64,000 bases of DNA from assembly GCF_000590475.1 (NCBI RefSeq), contig NZ_CP007441.1, positions 936,443-1,000,442 on the forward strand, written 5' to 3'. This document shows positions 53,824 through 62,643 of this stretch, piece after piece (position 1 is the stretch's first letter; every line of letters starts with the position of its first letter). A program made the translations under genes and the position numbers. The notes below the pieces were generated by a model that saw nothing but the letters and a program-made list of their open reading frames with translations, did no database searches and had not been told where the DNA came from. This DNA comes from Stutzerimonas stutzeri. GTDB lineage: Bacteria > Pseudomonadota > Gammaproteobacteria > Pseudomonadales > Pseudomonadaceae.

Positions 53824-54675
53824 ATGACTGAATCGTTGTACCCAACCCGGCTGCCTTGTGGCAGCCGGGTTCTCGATTTATCACGCCCACATGTCATGGG
53901 CATTCTCAACGTCACGCCCGATTCGTTTTCCGATGGTGGTCAGCACATCGGTGTTGACGCAGCCCTGCGTCACGCCGCGGCGATGGCGGCTGCTGGCGCG
54001 TCGCTGATCGACATCGGTGGCGAGTCCACGCGTCCTGGTGCGCGGGTCGTCTCGCCGCTAGAGGAGCTGGAGCGTGTGGCGCCGGTCGTTGAGGCGATTG
54101 CGCGCGAGCTTGATGTGATCATCTCGGTGGACACCTCGACACCGGCCGTGATCCGCGAGAGTGCGCGTCTCGGCGCGGGGCTGATCAATGACGTACGTTC
54201 GCTTTCCCGTGATGGTGCGCTGGACGCAGTGGCCGACAGTGGTCTTCCGGTGTGCCTGATGCATATGCGCGGTGAGCCGGCTGATATGCAGAACGATCCG
54301 CGCTACGATGATGTCGCTGCTGAAGTGCTGGGCTTTCTTCGCGAACGCATGGAGATTTGTGTTGCTGCGGGAATCCCTGTCGAGCGGATCGTACTCGATC
54401 CAGGGTTTGGATTCGCAAAGACCCTTTCGCATAACCTCGTTTTGTTCAAACGCCTGGAACAGCTACATGCGTTGGGGCGACCCTTACTGGTCGGAGTATC
54501 ACGAAAGAGCATGATTGGGCAGGCGCTTGGGCGCGATGTAGAGCAACGCTTGCATGGCAGCCTGGCGCTCGCGGCGCTGGCGGTTGCCAAGGGTGCACGC
54601 ATTTTACGTGTGCACGACGTGGCTGAAACGGTTGATGTGGTTCGAATGATTGCTGCAGTGCAGACGGCAGAATAA
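53824..54675 (+). CDS. folP: Dihydropteroate synthase
   Basis: This is 283 residues. Signature 1 is HVMGILNVTPDSFSDGG (residues about 22-38) and signature 2 is LIDIGGESTRPGA. The barrel ends with LVGVSRKSMIGQALG and RVHDVAETVDVVRM. It condenses dihydropterin pyrophosphate with p-aminobenzoate in folate synthesis and is the sulfonamide target. It is co-directional with ftsH and glmM. Confidence 0.97.
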   Translation: MTESLYPTRLPCGSRVLDLSRPHVMGILNVTPDSFSDGGQHIGVDAALRHAAAMAAAGASLIDIGGESTRPGARVVSPLEELERVAPVVEAIARELDVIISVDTSTPAVIRESARLGAGLINDVRSLSRDGALDAVADSGLPVCLMHMRGEPADMQNDPRYDDVAAEVLGFLRERMEICVAAGIPVERIVLDPGFGFAKTLSHNLVLFKRLEQLHALGRPLLVGVSRKSMIGQALGRDVEQRLHGSLALAALAVAKGARILRVHDVAETVDVVRMIAAVQTAE

Positions 54676-54683
54676 GGGATTTC

Positions 54684-56021
54684 ATGGCTAGAAAATATTT
54701 TGGAACCGACGGCATTCGTGGTCATGTCGGGCAGTTTCCGATCACCCCGGAGTTCATGCTCAAGCTCGGATGGGCGGCCGGAATGGCGTTCCGCAAGCAT
54801 GGGAAGTGCCGCATTCTGATTGGAAAGGACACCCGCATCTCGGGGTATATGTTCGAATCCGCCTTGCAGGCTGGGCTGTCGGCCGCGGGTGCCGACGTGT
54901 TGCTGCTCGGACCTATGCCAACCCCTGCTGTCGCTTATTTGACCCGTACCTTTCACGCGGACGCAGGTATTGTGATCAGCGCCTCGCACAATCCTCATCA
55001 TGACAACGGCATCAAATTCTTCTCCGGGCGGGGGACGAAATTGCCGGATGAAGTCGAGCTGATGATAGAGGGGCTGCTCGATACGCCGATGACTGTCGTT
55101 GAGTCGGCGCAACTCGGCAAGGCGTCGCGAATCAACGATGCGGCTGGCCGCTATATTGAGTTCTGTAAGAGTAGCGTGCCGACCAGTACCGATTTCTCCG
55201 GTATGAAGATCGTGCTCGATTGCGCGCATGGCGCCACTTATAAAGTAGCGCCTAGTGTCTTCCGCGAACTTGGGGCGGAAGTGGTAGTTATCGCCGCTCA
55301 GCCTGATGGCTTGAATATCAACGCCGATGTCGGGTCGACCCATGTTGGGCAGCTGCAGAAGGCAGTGATCGAGAATGGTGCGGATCTTGGTATTGCCTTC
55401 GACGGGGATGGCGACCGCGTGATGATGGTCGACCACACTGGTGCTCAGGTGGACGGTGACGAGTTGCTCTATATCATCGCCACCGACCTGCAGGATCGTG
55501 ATCATCTGGCTGGGGGGGTGGTTGGCACGCTAATGAGCAATCTTGGGCTCGAGTTAGCCCTCAAGGCACGCGAAATCCCCTTCGTTCGGGCTAAGGTAGG
55601 TGATCGCTATGTGATGGCGGAAATGCTCGATCGCGACTGGGTGCTCGGGGGGGAGAACTCGGGGCATATTGTCTGCGCGCAGCATGTAACGACCGGAGAT
55701 GCGATTATCGCGGCGCTACAGGTCGTGCTGGCACTTAGGCGCCGGGGGAAGACTCTTGCTCAAGAGCGACTGGCTTGGAATAAGTGTCCACAGGTCTTGA
55801 TCAATGTGCGTTTCGCTGGTGACCGAGATCCGATTTCCCACCCTCAGGTTCAAGCGGTCTGTGACAGCGTCACCGAGCGAATGGCGGGTCGTGGTCGTGT
55901 GCTGTTGCGCAAGTCGGGAACCGAGCCGTTGGTGCGTGTCATGGTCGAAGGAGACGATGAAAAACAGGTTCGGCGTTACGCCGAAGAGCTGGCGAATGCA
56001 GTTACAGAAGTTTGCGTGTGA
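54684..56021 (+). CDS. glmM: Phosphoglucosamine mutase
   Basis: This is 445 residues. The active-site serine is in VISASHNPHHDNG (S101), the metal-binding loop is AFDGDGDRVMMVD, the sugar-binding loop GGENSGHIV and the phosphate-binding loop RKSGTEPLVRVMVEG. It converts glucosamine-6-P to glucosamine-1-P for UDP-GlcNAc and cell-wall synthesis. It starts eight bases after folP. Confidence 0.97.
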   Translation: MARKYFGTDGIRGHVGQFPITPEFMLKLGWAAGMAFRKHGKCRILIGKDTRISGYMFESALQAGLSAAGADVLLLGPMPTPAVAYLTRTFHADAGIVISASHNPHHDNGIKFFSGRGTKLPDEVELMIEGLLDTPMTVVESAQLGKASRINDAAGRYIEFCKSSVPTSTDFSGMKIVLDCAHGATYKVAPSVFRELGAEVVVIAAQPDGLNINADVGSTHVGQLQKAVIENGADLGIAFDGDGDRVMMVDHTGAQVDGDELLYIIATDLQDRDHLAGGVVGTLMSNLGLELALKAREIPFVRAKVGDRYVMAEMLDRDWVLGGENSGHIVCAQHVTTGDAIIAALQVVLALRRRGKTLAQERLAWNKCPQVLINVRFAGDRDPISHPQVQAVCDSVTERMAGRGRVLLRKSGTEPLVRVMVEGDDEKQVRRYAEELANAVTEVCV

Positions 56022-56087
56022 TTGCCGCTTGCCAGGGCTGTTTTCGTTGAGTACCATCTGCGCCCACTTTGACCGACGAGGTAAAGC

Positions 56088-56843
56088 ATGCGTCGCCCAC
56101 TGGTAGCTGGTAACTGGAAAATGAACGGTACCCGCGCCAGCGTCGCAGAGCTGATCGAGGCGCTCCGTCAACAGGAAATTCCTACTGCGGTAGAAATGGT
56201 CGTGTTTCCATCCTGTTTGCATCTGGAGCGAGTGGTGAGCGGCCTGGAGGGCGAGGCAATCGCTGTGGGTGCTCAGGATTGCGCGGCGGAAACTGGCTTC
56301 GGTGCGTTGACTGGCGAAGAGTCTCCTTCTCAGTTGGCTGATGCGGGCTGTAGATGGGTGTTGGTTGGTCATTCCGAGCGGCGCATGATTCTGGGCGAAA
56401 GCGACGAAGTGGTAAGTAAGAAATTCTCGGCAGCATTGGAGTGCGGAATGACTCCGGTGTTGTGTTTGGGTGAGACGCTCGAGCAGCGTCAGTCTGAACA
56501 GACTTTAGAAGTGGTTGGCCGTCAGCTGGCTCGCATAGTTGCTGACGCCGGGATTGCCGCTTTCGAGCGGGCTGTTGTAGCGTACGAGCCGGTCTGGGCG
56601 ATAGGTACCGGGCTTACAGCAACGCCGCAGCAGGCCCAGGAAGTGCATGCGGCTATTCGAGAGCAGCTGGCGCGTGAAGATCAACGTATTGCCGATGGTG
56701 TGCGTCTTCTCTATGGCGGCAGCGTAAAGGCGGATAATGCCGCCGAGCTTTTCGGGATGGCTGATATCGATGGGGGGCTCATCGGTGGGGCTTCTCTGAA
56801 CGCGAATGATTTCGGCGCGATCTGTCGTGCCGCAGGGAACTGA
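56088..56843 (+). CDS. tpiA: Triose-phosphate isomerase
   Basis: This is 251 residues, a TIM barrel. It has the N-terminal GNWKMNGTRASV, the electrophilic His in LVGHSERR, the catalytic Glu in VVAYEPVWAIGTG with its flexible loop, and the phosphate-binding YGGSVKADNAAELF. It interconverts dihydroxyacetone phosphate and glyceraldehyde-3-phosphate. secG follows after four bases. Confidence 0.98.
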   Translation: MRRPLVAGNWKMNGTRASVAELIEALRQQEIPTAVEMVVFPSCLHLERVVSGLEGEAIAVGAQDCAAETGFGALTGEESPSQLADAGCRWVLVGHSERRMILGESDEVVSKKFSAALECGMTPVLCLGETLEQRQSEQTLEVVGRQLARIVADAGIAAFERAVVAYEPVWAIGTGLTATPQQAQEVHAAIREQLAREDQRIADGVRLLYGGSVKADNAAELFGMADIDGGLIGGASLNANDFGAICRAAGN

Positions 56844-56847
56844 TCAG

Positions 56848-57231
56848 ATGTTGCAGACTGTTGTGATTGTGGTGCATCTGCTGGTTGCCATTGGTGTGGT
56901 TGCGCTGGTGTTGCTGCAGCAAGGTAAAGGCGCAGATGCGGGTGCTTCCTTTGGTTCGGGTGCTTCGGCAACTGTTTTCGGAAGCCAAGGTTCCGCTACC
57001 TTTCTTAGTCGGTTTACTGCTATACTTGCCGGCGTTTTTTTTGTGACGAGTTTAGGGTTGGCATTCTTCGCAACGCGGCAAGCCGATCAGATGTCGCAGG
57101 CGGGTTTGCCTGATCCAGCGGTGCTGGAAGTCCCGGCTAGCAAGCCGGCAGTTGAAGATGTACCTGTTCTGGACGCTTCTCCATCCGCACCTAGTGCAGA
57201 CGAGGTTCCTCAAGTCCAGGAGCAGAAGTAA
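56848..57231 (+). CDS. secG: Protein translocase subunit SecG
   Basis: This is 127 residues. Two membrane helices (VVIVVHLLVAIGVVALVLLQ and FTAILAGVFFVTSLGLAFFA) flank the conserved loop GKGADAGASFGSGASATVFGSQGSATFL. The C-terminal tail is Pro/Ala/Glu-rich, as in pseudomonads. It assists SecYE protein export. ATG 56848 follows AGGGA; the frame is open earlier, inside tpiA. Confidence 0.95.
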   Translation: MLQTVVIVVHLLVAIGVVALVLLQQGKGADAGASFGSGASATVFGSQGSATFLSRFTAILAGVFFVTSLGLAFFATRQADQMSQAGLPDPAVLEVPASKPAVEDVPVLDASPSAPSADEVPQVQEQK

Positions 57232-57240
57232 AAGGTTTTT

Positions 57241-57326
57241 GCCGAGGTGGTGGAATTGGTAGACACGCTACCTTGAGGTGGTAGTGGCCATAGGCTGTAG
57301 GGGTTCGAGTCCCCTCCTCGGTACCA
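57241..57326 (+). tRNA. tRNA-Leu(GAG)
   Basis: This is an 86-nt gene with encoded CCA. The acceptor GCCGAGG pairs with CCTCGGT. The anticodon stem CTACC/GGTAG encloses TTGAGGT, giving anticodon GAG. A long variable arm and the T-arm GGGTTCGAGTCCC are present. It reads CUC/CUU Leu codons. The gene lies nine bases after secG. Confidence 0.97.
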
Positions 57327-57356
57327 AACAAGCAGGCCCGCGAACGCGGGCTTTCT
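57327..57356 (+). terminator. Terminator after tRNA-Leu
   Basis: GCCCGC/GCGGGC (57336-57341 with 57346-57351) with a GAAC loop, extended by weaker AACAAG/CTTGTT outer pairing, is followed by a T-rich stretch. Confidence 0.75.
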
Positions 57357-57417
57357 TGTTTTCAGTGTTTGGGTTGACCTATTTTAGGCGCGGTCGTATA
57401 ATTCGTGCCCAGTTTGA

Positions 57418-57494
<77 letters not shown>

Positions 57495-57500
57495 GTGATG

Positions 57501-57525
57501 AAAAGCCCCTATCGAGGGGCTTTTT
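57501..57525 (+). terminator. Terminator after initiator tRNA
   Basis: AAAAGCCCC (57501-57509) pairs with GGGGCTTTT (57516-57524), with a 6-base loop and a T-run. It ends the tRNA transcript, or attenuates read-through into rimP. Confidence 0.88.
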
Positions 57526-57572
57526 ATTAGGCTTCAAGCCAGGTCGCCGGCATCTACAGGCGATCATTAGGG

Positions 57573-57593
57573 ATGGGCGTTTCGCCCATTTTT
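57573..57593 (+). terminator. Second terminator-like hairpin in the rimP leader
   Basis: ATGGGCG (57573-57579) pairs with CGCCCAT (57583-57589) across a TTT loop and is followed by four Ts (57590-57593). It ends 29 bp before rimP. The E. coli metY-rimP-nusA operon also has terminators at this point that allow partial read-through. Confidence 0.72.
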
Positions 57594-57622
57594 CATTTGT
57601 ACGGCATGCACGAGGGACTTCG

Positions 57623-58081
57623 ATGTCGAGCAAGCTAGAACAGTTGCAGGCCTTGTTGGCCCCGGTGGTCGAGGCGCTCGGCTATCAATGCTGGGGTATC
57701 GAATTCATTTCGCAGGGTCGGCATTCCTTATTGAGGGTCTATATCGATCATTCAAACGGAATTCTTGTCGACGATTGTGAAAAGGTCAGCCGCCAGCTTA
57801 GCGGTGTGCTCGACGTCGAAGACCCGATCAGCTCCGATTACACCCTTGAGGTGTCCTCGCCTGGTATGGATCGGCCGCTGTTCACGCTTGAACAGTACGC
57901 GGCGCACGTGGGCGAACAGGTAAAAATAAAGCTGCGCTCGCCCTTCGAGGGTCGGCGCAATTTCCAGGGTCTTTTGCGCGGGATCGAGGAGCAGGATGTG
58001 GTGGTGCTAGTCGATGATCACGAATATCTATTGCCGATCGACATGATCGACAAGACCAACATAATTCCCCGTTTTGAGTGA
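57623..58081 (+). CDS. rimP: Ribosome maturation factor RimP
   Basis: This is 152 residues. The N-terminal alpha/beta domain has VEALGYQCWGIEFISQGRHSLLRVYID and VDDCEKVSRQLSGVLDVEDPI, and the C-terminal SH3-like barrel starts at SPGMDRPLFTLEQY and contains GRRNFQGLLRGIEEQDV. It is needed for 30S subunit maturation. It is the first protein gene of the nusA-infB operon, with GAGGG as ribosome site. Confidence 0.95.
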   Translation: MSSKLEQLQALLAPVVEALGYQCWGIEFISQGRHSLLRVYIDHSNGILVDDCEKVSRQLSGVLDVEDPISSDYTLEVSSPGMDRPLFTLEQYAAHVGEQVKIKLRSPFEGRRNFQGLLRGIEEQDVVVLVDDHEYLLPIDMIDKTNIIPRFE

Positions 58082-58129
58082 ATCGCGGATCCCGCGGACC
58101 CCAATGGATTGCGAAAGGCGAGGCGTACG

Positions 58130-59611
58130 ATGAGCAAAGAAGTACTGCTAGTTGTGGAGTCGGTATCCAACGAAAAAGGCGTGCCGGCCGGTGTGATCTT
58201 CGAGGCGTTGGAGCTGGCTTTGGCCACCGCTACCAAGAAGCGCTTCGAGGACGAGGTGGACCTGCGGGTTGAAATCAATCGGCAGAATGGTAGCTACGAG
58301 ACCTTTCGCCGCTGGACAGTGGTCGAGGAAGAAGATTTCGACGACCCAGCGCATCAACTGACCGTCGACATGAAGCAAGCTCAGGAAGCCGACGCCAAGC
58401 TCGGTGACGTTCTTGAGGAAAAGATCGAGTCGATCGAGTTCGGCCGTATCGCTGCGCAGACTGCCAAGCAGGTTATCGTGCAGAAGGTTCGGGAAGCCGA
58501 GCGTGCGCAGGTGGTCGAGGCTTATCGCGATCGCCTGGGTGAGATCATTTCCGGGACGGTAAAGAAGGTCACCCGCGATAGCGTCATCGTTGACCTGGGT
58601 AATAATGCCGAGGCACTGTTGGCGCGCGAAGACATCATCGCGCGCGAAACCTTCCGCGTCGGCGCCCGAGTACGTGCGCTGCTCAAGGAAATCCGCACCG
58701 AGAACCGCGGTCCGCAGCTGATTCTGTCGCGCACTGCGCCGCAGATGCTGATCGAGCTGTTCCGTATTGAAGTACCGGAAATTGCCGAGGGCCTGATCGA
58801 GGTGATGGGCGCTTCGCGAGATCCAGGTTCGCGCGCCAAAATCGCGGTTCGTTCAAAGGACAAGCGTATCGATCCGCAGGGTGCCTGTATCGGCATGCGC
58901 GGTTCGCGCGTTCAGGCCGTTTCTGGCGAAATAGGCGGTGAGCGTGTCGATATCGTGCTTTGGGACGAAAATCCAGCGCAGTTTGTTATCAATGCAATGG
59001 CGCCGGCCGAAGTGGCCGCCATCATTGTCGATGAAGATGCCCATGCGATGGATATTGCGGTTGGCGAAGACAATCTGGCTCAAGCCATCGGTCGGGGCGG
59101 TCAGAACGTACGCCTTGCCAGTCAGCTGAGCGGCTGGACGCTGAATGTAATGACCGAGGCGGATATCCAGACCAAGCAACAGGAAGAAACTGGCGACATC
59201 CTGCGTAATTTCATCGAAGAGCTAGACGTCGATGAAGAGCTGGCACAAGTACTGGTCGAGGAAGGTTTCACTTCGCTCGAAGAGATTGCCTACGTCCCAA
59301 TGGAGGAAATGCTCGGCATCGAAGGCTTCGACGAAGATATCGTCAACGAGCTGCGAACCCGCGCCAAGGATCGCCTGCTGACGAAAGCGATCGCAACGGA
59401 AGAAAAACTGGCAGACGCCCAGCCGGCCGAGGATTTGCTCGAGCTGGAAGGCATGGACAAGGAACTGGCGGTCGAGTTGGCAATGCGGGGTGTCATCACC
59501 CGCGAAGACCTGGCCGAGCAGTCGATTGACGACCTGCTCGACATAGACGGCATAGATCAAGAGCGTGCCGGCAAGCTGATCATGGCCGCCCGAGCCCATT
59601 GGTTCGAGTAA
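58130..59611 (+). CDS. nusA: Transcription termination/antitermination factor NusA
   Basis: This is 493 residues. The N-terminal RNA-polymerase-binding domain (about 1-130), S1 domain (GEIISGTVKKVTRDSVIVDLGNNAEALLARED), and two KH domains (SRDPGSRAKIAVRSKDKRIDPQGACIGMRGSRVQAV; AIGRGGQNVRLASQLSGW) are followed by two acidic C-terminal repeats (from about 350). It controls pausing, termination and antitermination. ATG 58130 has GGCGAGG upstream. Confidence 0.97.
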   Translation: MSKEVLLVVESVSNEKGVPAGVIFEALELALATATKKRFEDEVDLRVEINRQNGSYETFRRWTVVEEEDFDDPAHQLTVDMKQAQEADAKLGDVLEEKIESIEFGRIAAQTAKQVIVQKVREAERAQVVEAYRDRLGEIISGTVKKVTRDSVIVDLGNNAEALLAREDIIARETFRVGARVRALLKEIRTENRGPQLILSRTAPQMLIELFRIEVPEIAEGLIEVMGASRDPGSRAKIAVRSKDKRIDPQGACIGMRGSRVQAVSGEIGGERVDIVLWDENPAQFVINAMAPAEVAAIIVDEDAHAMDIAVGEDNLAQAIGRGGQNVRLASQLSGWTLNVMTEADIQTKQQEETGDILRNFIEELDVDEELAQVLVEEGFTSLEEIAYVPMEEMLGIEGFDEDIVNELRTRAKDRLLTKAIATEEKLADAQPAEDLLELEGMDKELAVELAMRGVITREDLAEQSIDDLLDIDGIDQERAGKLIMAARAHWFE

Positions 59612-59639
59612 GTAATTAGCGGCCTGAGGAGAGAGATGC

Positions 59640-62135
59640 ATGACGCAAGTCACGGTGAAAGAACTGGCCCAGGTGGTCGACACACCGGTCGAGCGACTGC
59701 TGCAGCAGATGCGTGAGGCAGGACTGTCGCACACCAGCGCCGAGCAAGTAGTGACCGATAACGAAAAGCAGGCCCTGCTGGCGCACCTTAAGAGCAGCCA
59801 CGGTGCCAAGGTGGATGAGCCGCGCAAAATTACGTTGCAGCGCAAAACCACCACCAAACTGAAAGTTGGTGGCAGCAAGACCATCAGCGTTGAAGTTCGC
59901 AAGAAAAAAACCTTCGTCAAGCGTAGTCCTGACGAGATCGAGGCTGAAAAGCAGCGCGAGCTGGAAGCGCAGCGTGAGGCCGAAGAAGCGGCTCGGCAGA
60001 AAGCTGCCGAAGAAGCGCGTTTGCGTGCCGAAGAAGAGGCACGCCTTCAGGCTGAGGCTGCAGCTAGCAAGACCGACGCGCCTGAAACCCAGGAGCCGGT
60101 CGCAGCGGTTGCCGCTGAGCCTGCTCCGGTCGCGCCCGCAGCTCCGGTCGAGGAGCGTAAGAAGGACGAGCCTCGTCGCCCTGACAAAGCTCGTAGTGAC
60201 GACGATGAGCGTCGTGATCGCAAGCAGGCGCAGCATCGTCCTTCGCTAAAGGCAAAAGCTCCGCTGTCGCGTACCGTACGCAGCGGTGAAGACGACGCCG
60301 ATGGATTCCGTCGCGGTGGCCGTGGCAAGTCGAAACTGAAGAAGCGCAATGCGCATGGCTTCCAGAGCCCGAGCGGCCCGATCGTTCGCGAAGTAGCGAT
60401 CGGCGAGACCATTACCGTTGGCGACTTGGCGCAGCAGATGTCGGTCAAGGCGGCTGAAGTCATCAAGTTCATGTTCAAGATGGGCAGCCCGGTGACCATC
60501 AATCAGGTGTTGGATCAGGAAACTGCCCAGCTGATCGCCGAAGAGCTGGGCCACAAGGTCAAGCTGGTCAGTGATAACGCCTTGGAAGAGCAATTGGCCG
60601 AGCTGTTGAAGTTCGAAGGCGAAGCCATTACGCGTGCGCCGGTCGTGACCGTCATGGGTCACGTCGACCATGGTAAGACGTCACTGCTCGATTACATTCG
60701 TCGCGCCAAGGTCGCGGCCGGTGAGGCGGGTGGTATCACTCAGCACATCGGTGCCTACCACGTGGAAACCGACCGCGGCATGGTCACCTTCCTTGATACC
60801 CCGGGCCACGCGGCGTTTACGGCAATGCGTGCTCGTGGTGCTCAAGCGACCGACATCGTCATTCTCGTTGTAGCAGCGGATGACGGCGTCATGCCGCAGA
60901 CCATCGAAGCCATTCAGCATGCCAAGGCTGCTGGTGTGCCGCTGGTCGTGGCAGTGAACAAGATCGATAAGCCCGGCGCCGATCTCGATCGGATCCGCAG
61001 TGAGCTGTCCGTTCATGAGGTGACCTCCGAAGAGTGGGGTGGTGACACGCCGTTCGTATCGGTATCCGCCAAGATGGGTACCGGTGTCGATGATCTGCTT
61101 GAAGCGGTATTGCTGCAGGCGGAAATCCTCGAGCTGACGGCAACCCCCTCGGCTCCGGGACGTGGTGTTGTGGTCGAGTCGCGTCTGGATAAAGGACGTG
61201 GACCGGTTGCTACCGTGCTGGTACAGGACGGTACTCTGCGTCAGGGTGACATGGCGCTGGTCGGCTCTAACTATGGCCGTATTCGCGCCATGCTCGACGA
61301 GAACGGCAAGCCGATCAAGGAAGCGGGTCCGTCGATTCCAGTGGAAATTCTCGGCCTCGACGGCACGCCGGATGCGGGCGACGAGCTCAGCGTGCTCGCC
61401 GACGAGAAGAAGGCGCGGGAAGTGGCCTTGTTCCGTCAGGGCAAGTTCCGCGAAGTAAAGCTGGCCCGTGCTCACGCCGGCAAGCTGGAAAATATTTTCG
61501 AGAACATGGGGCAGGAAGAGAAGAAGACGCTCAATATCGTCCTCAAGTCCGACGTCCGTGGTTCCCTCGAGGCATTGCAGGGTTCGCTCAGTGGTTTGGG
61601 CAACGATGAAGTGCAGGTGCGTGTGATTGGTGGCGGTGTCGGTGGTATCACCGAAAGCGACGCCAACCTGGCGCTGGCGTCCAACGCCGTATTGTTCGGC
61701 TTCAATGTCCGTGCCGATGCCGGGGCGCGAAAAATTGTCGAGCAGGAAGGGCTGGATCTGCGTTACTACAACGTGATCTACGACATCATCGAAGACGTCA
61801 AGAAGGCCCTGACTGGCATGCTTGGCAGCGATGTTCGCGAGAACATTCTCGGCATCGCCGAAGTTCGCGACGTATTCCGTTCGCCCAAGTTCGGTGCTGT
61901 CGCCGGCTGCATGGTCACTGAGGGTATGGTGCACCGCAACCGTCCGATCCGTGTATTGCGTGACGATGTGGTCATCTTCGAAGGCGAGCTGGAATCCCTG
62001 CGCCGCTTCAAGGATGACGTCGCTGAAGTGCGTGCAGGCATGGAATGCGGTATCGCAGTGAAGAGTTACAACGACGTCAAGGCTGGCGACAAGATCGAAG
62101 TGTTCGAGAAGGTCGAAGTGGCGCGTTCGCTCTAA
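59640..62135 (+). CDS. infB: Translation initiation factor IF-2
   Basis: This is 831 residues. The N-terminal domain, then a charged Lys/Glu/Ala-rich linker (about residues 90-240), precede the GTPase: G1 GHVDHGKT at 340-347, DTPGH at about 386, NKID at about 440. Domains III and IV end with the fMet-tRNA-binding part (MECGIAVKSYNDVKAGDKIEVFEKVEV). It brings initiator tRNA to the 30S subunit, and its operon also carries initiator tRNA just upstream. The ribosome site GAGGAGAGAG is strong. Confidence 0.98.
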   Translation: MTQVTVKELAQVVDTPVERLLQQMREAGLSHTSAEQVVTDNEKQALLAHLKSSHGAKVDEPRKITLQRKTTTKLKVGGSKTISVEVRKKKTFVKRSPDEIEAEKQRELEAQREAEEAARQKAAEEARLRAEEEARLQAEAAASKTDAPETQEPVAAVAAEPAPVAPAAPVEERKKDEPRRPDKARSDDDERRDRKQAQHRPSLKAKAPLSRTVRSGEDDADGFRRGGRGKSKLKKRNAHGFQSPSGPIVREVAIGETITVGDLAQQMSVKAAEVIKFMFKMGSPVTINQVLDQETAQLIAEELGHKVKLVSDNALEEQLAELLKFEGEAITRAPVVTVMGHVDHGKTSLLDYIRRAKVAAGEAGGITQHIGAYHVETDRGMVTFLDTPGHAAFTAMRARGAQATDIVILVVAADDGVMPQTIEAIQHAKAAGVPLVVAVNKIDKPGADLDRIRSELSVHEVTSEEWGGDTPFVSVSAKMGTGVDDLLEAVLLQAEILELTATPSAPGRGVVVESRLDKGRGPVATVLVQDGTLRQGDMALVGSNYGRIRAMLDENGKPIKEAGPSIPVEILGLDGTPDAGDELSVLADEKKAREVALFRQGKFREVKLARAHAGKLENIFENMGQEEKKTLNIVLKSDVRGSLEALQGSLSGLGNDEVQVRVIGGGVGGITESDANLALASNAVLFGFNVRADAGARKIVEQEGLDLRYYNVIYDIIEDVKKALTGMLGSDVRENILGIAEVRDVFRSPKFGAVAGCMVTEGMVHRNRPIRVLRDDVVIFEGELESLRRFKDDVAEVRAGMECGIAVKSYNDVKAGDKIEVFEKVEVARSL

Positions 62136-62156
62136 CCGAAGCTGTAGGCAATAGGC

Positions 62157-62190
62157 GGCAAGCTTTCAGGGGTGACCCTGGAAGCTTGCC
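62157..62190 (+). terminator. Strong hairpin between infB and rbfA
   Basis: The 15-base arms at 62157-62171 and 62176-62190 pair fully except for one T-G wobble, around a GTGA loop. There is no strong T-tract after it, and rbfA starts 60 bp later. It may partly terminate transcription or shield the infB mRNA. Confidence 0.6.
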
Positions 62191-62250
62191 GTTTGCCTTT
62201 GCAGCATGATGATTTATAGGTTTGCAGCTTGCTGCGCGAGGCAGATTTTC

Positions 62251-62640
62251 ATGGCCAAAGAATTCAGCCGTACCCAGCGTATCGGTGACCAGATGCAGCG
62301 CGAGTTGGCGCTGTTGATTCAACGTGAAGTGAAAGACCCGCGTCTGGGTCTTATAACCATTACCGCCGTCGAGGTCAGCCGTGATCTTTCCCATGCCAAG
62401 GTGTTCATCACCGTCATGGGCAAGGATGACGATGAAGATGCGGTCAAGGGCAATCTCAGGATTCTCAACGACGCAAGTGGCTTCCTGCGAATGCAGTTGG
62501 GTAAGGCGATGAAGCTACGCACCGTGCCCCAATTGCATTTCAACTACGACGCCAGTGTGCGACGTGGTGTCGAGTTGACCACGCTCATCGAGCGAGCGGT
62601 GGCTGAAGACCGCAAGCACAGCGACGATCTCGGAGAGTAA
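62251..62640 (+). CDS. rbfA: 30S ribosome-binding factor A
   Basis: This is 129 residues with the KH-like RbfA fold: RTQRIGDQMQRELALLIQREVKDPRLGLITITAVEVSRDLSHAKVFITVMG and the C-terminal LRMQLGKAMKLRTVPQLHFNYDASVRRGVELTTLIERA. It acts in 16S maturation and cold adaptation. ATG 62251 starts MAKEFSRTQR, the family N-terminus; the longer frame from 62206 crosses leader sequence. truB follows after three bases. Confidence 0.96.
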   Translation: MAKEFSRTQRIGDQMQRELALLIQREVKDPRLGLITITAVEVSRDLSHAKVFITVMGKDDDEDAVKGNLRILNDASGFLRMQLGKAMKLRTVPQLHFNYDASVRRGVELTTLIERAVAEDRKHSDDLGE

Positions 62641-62643
62641 AGC

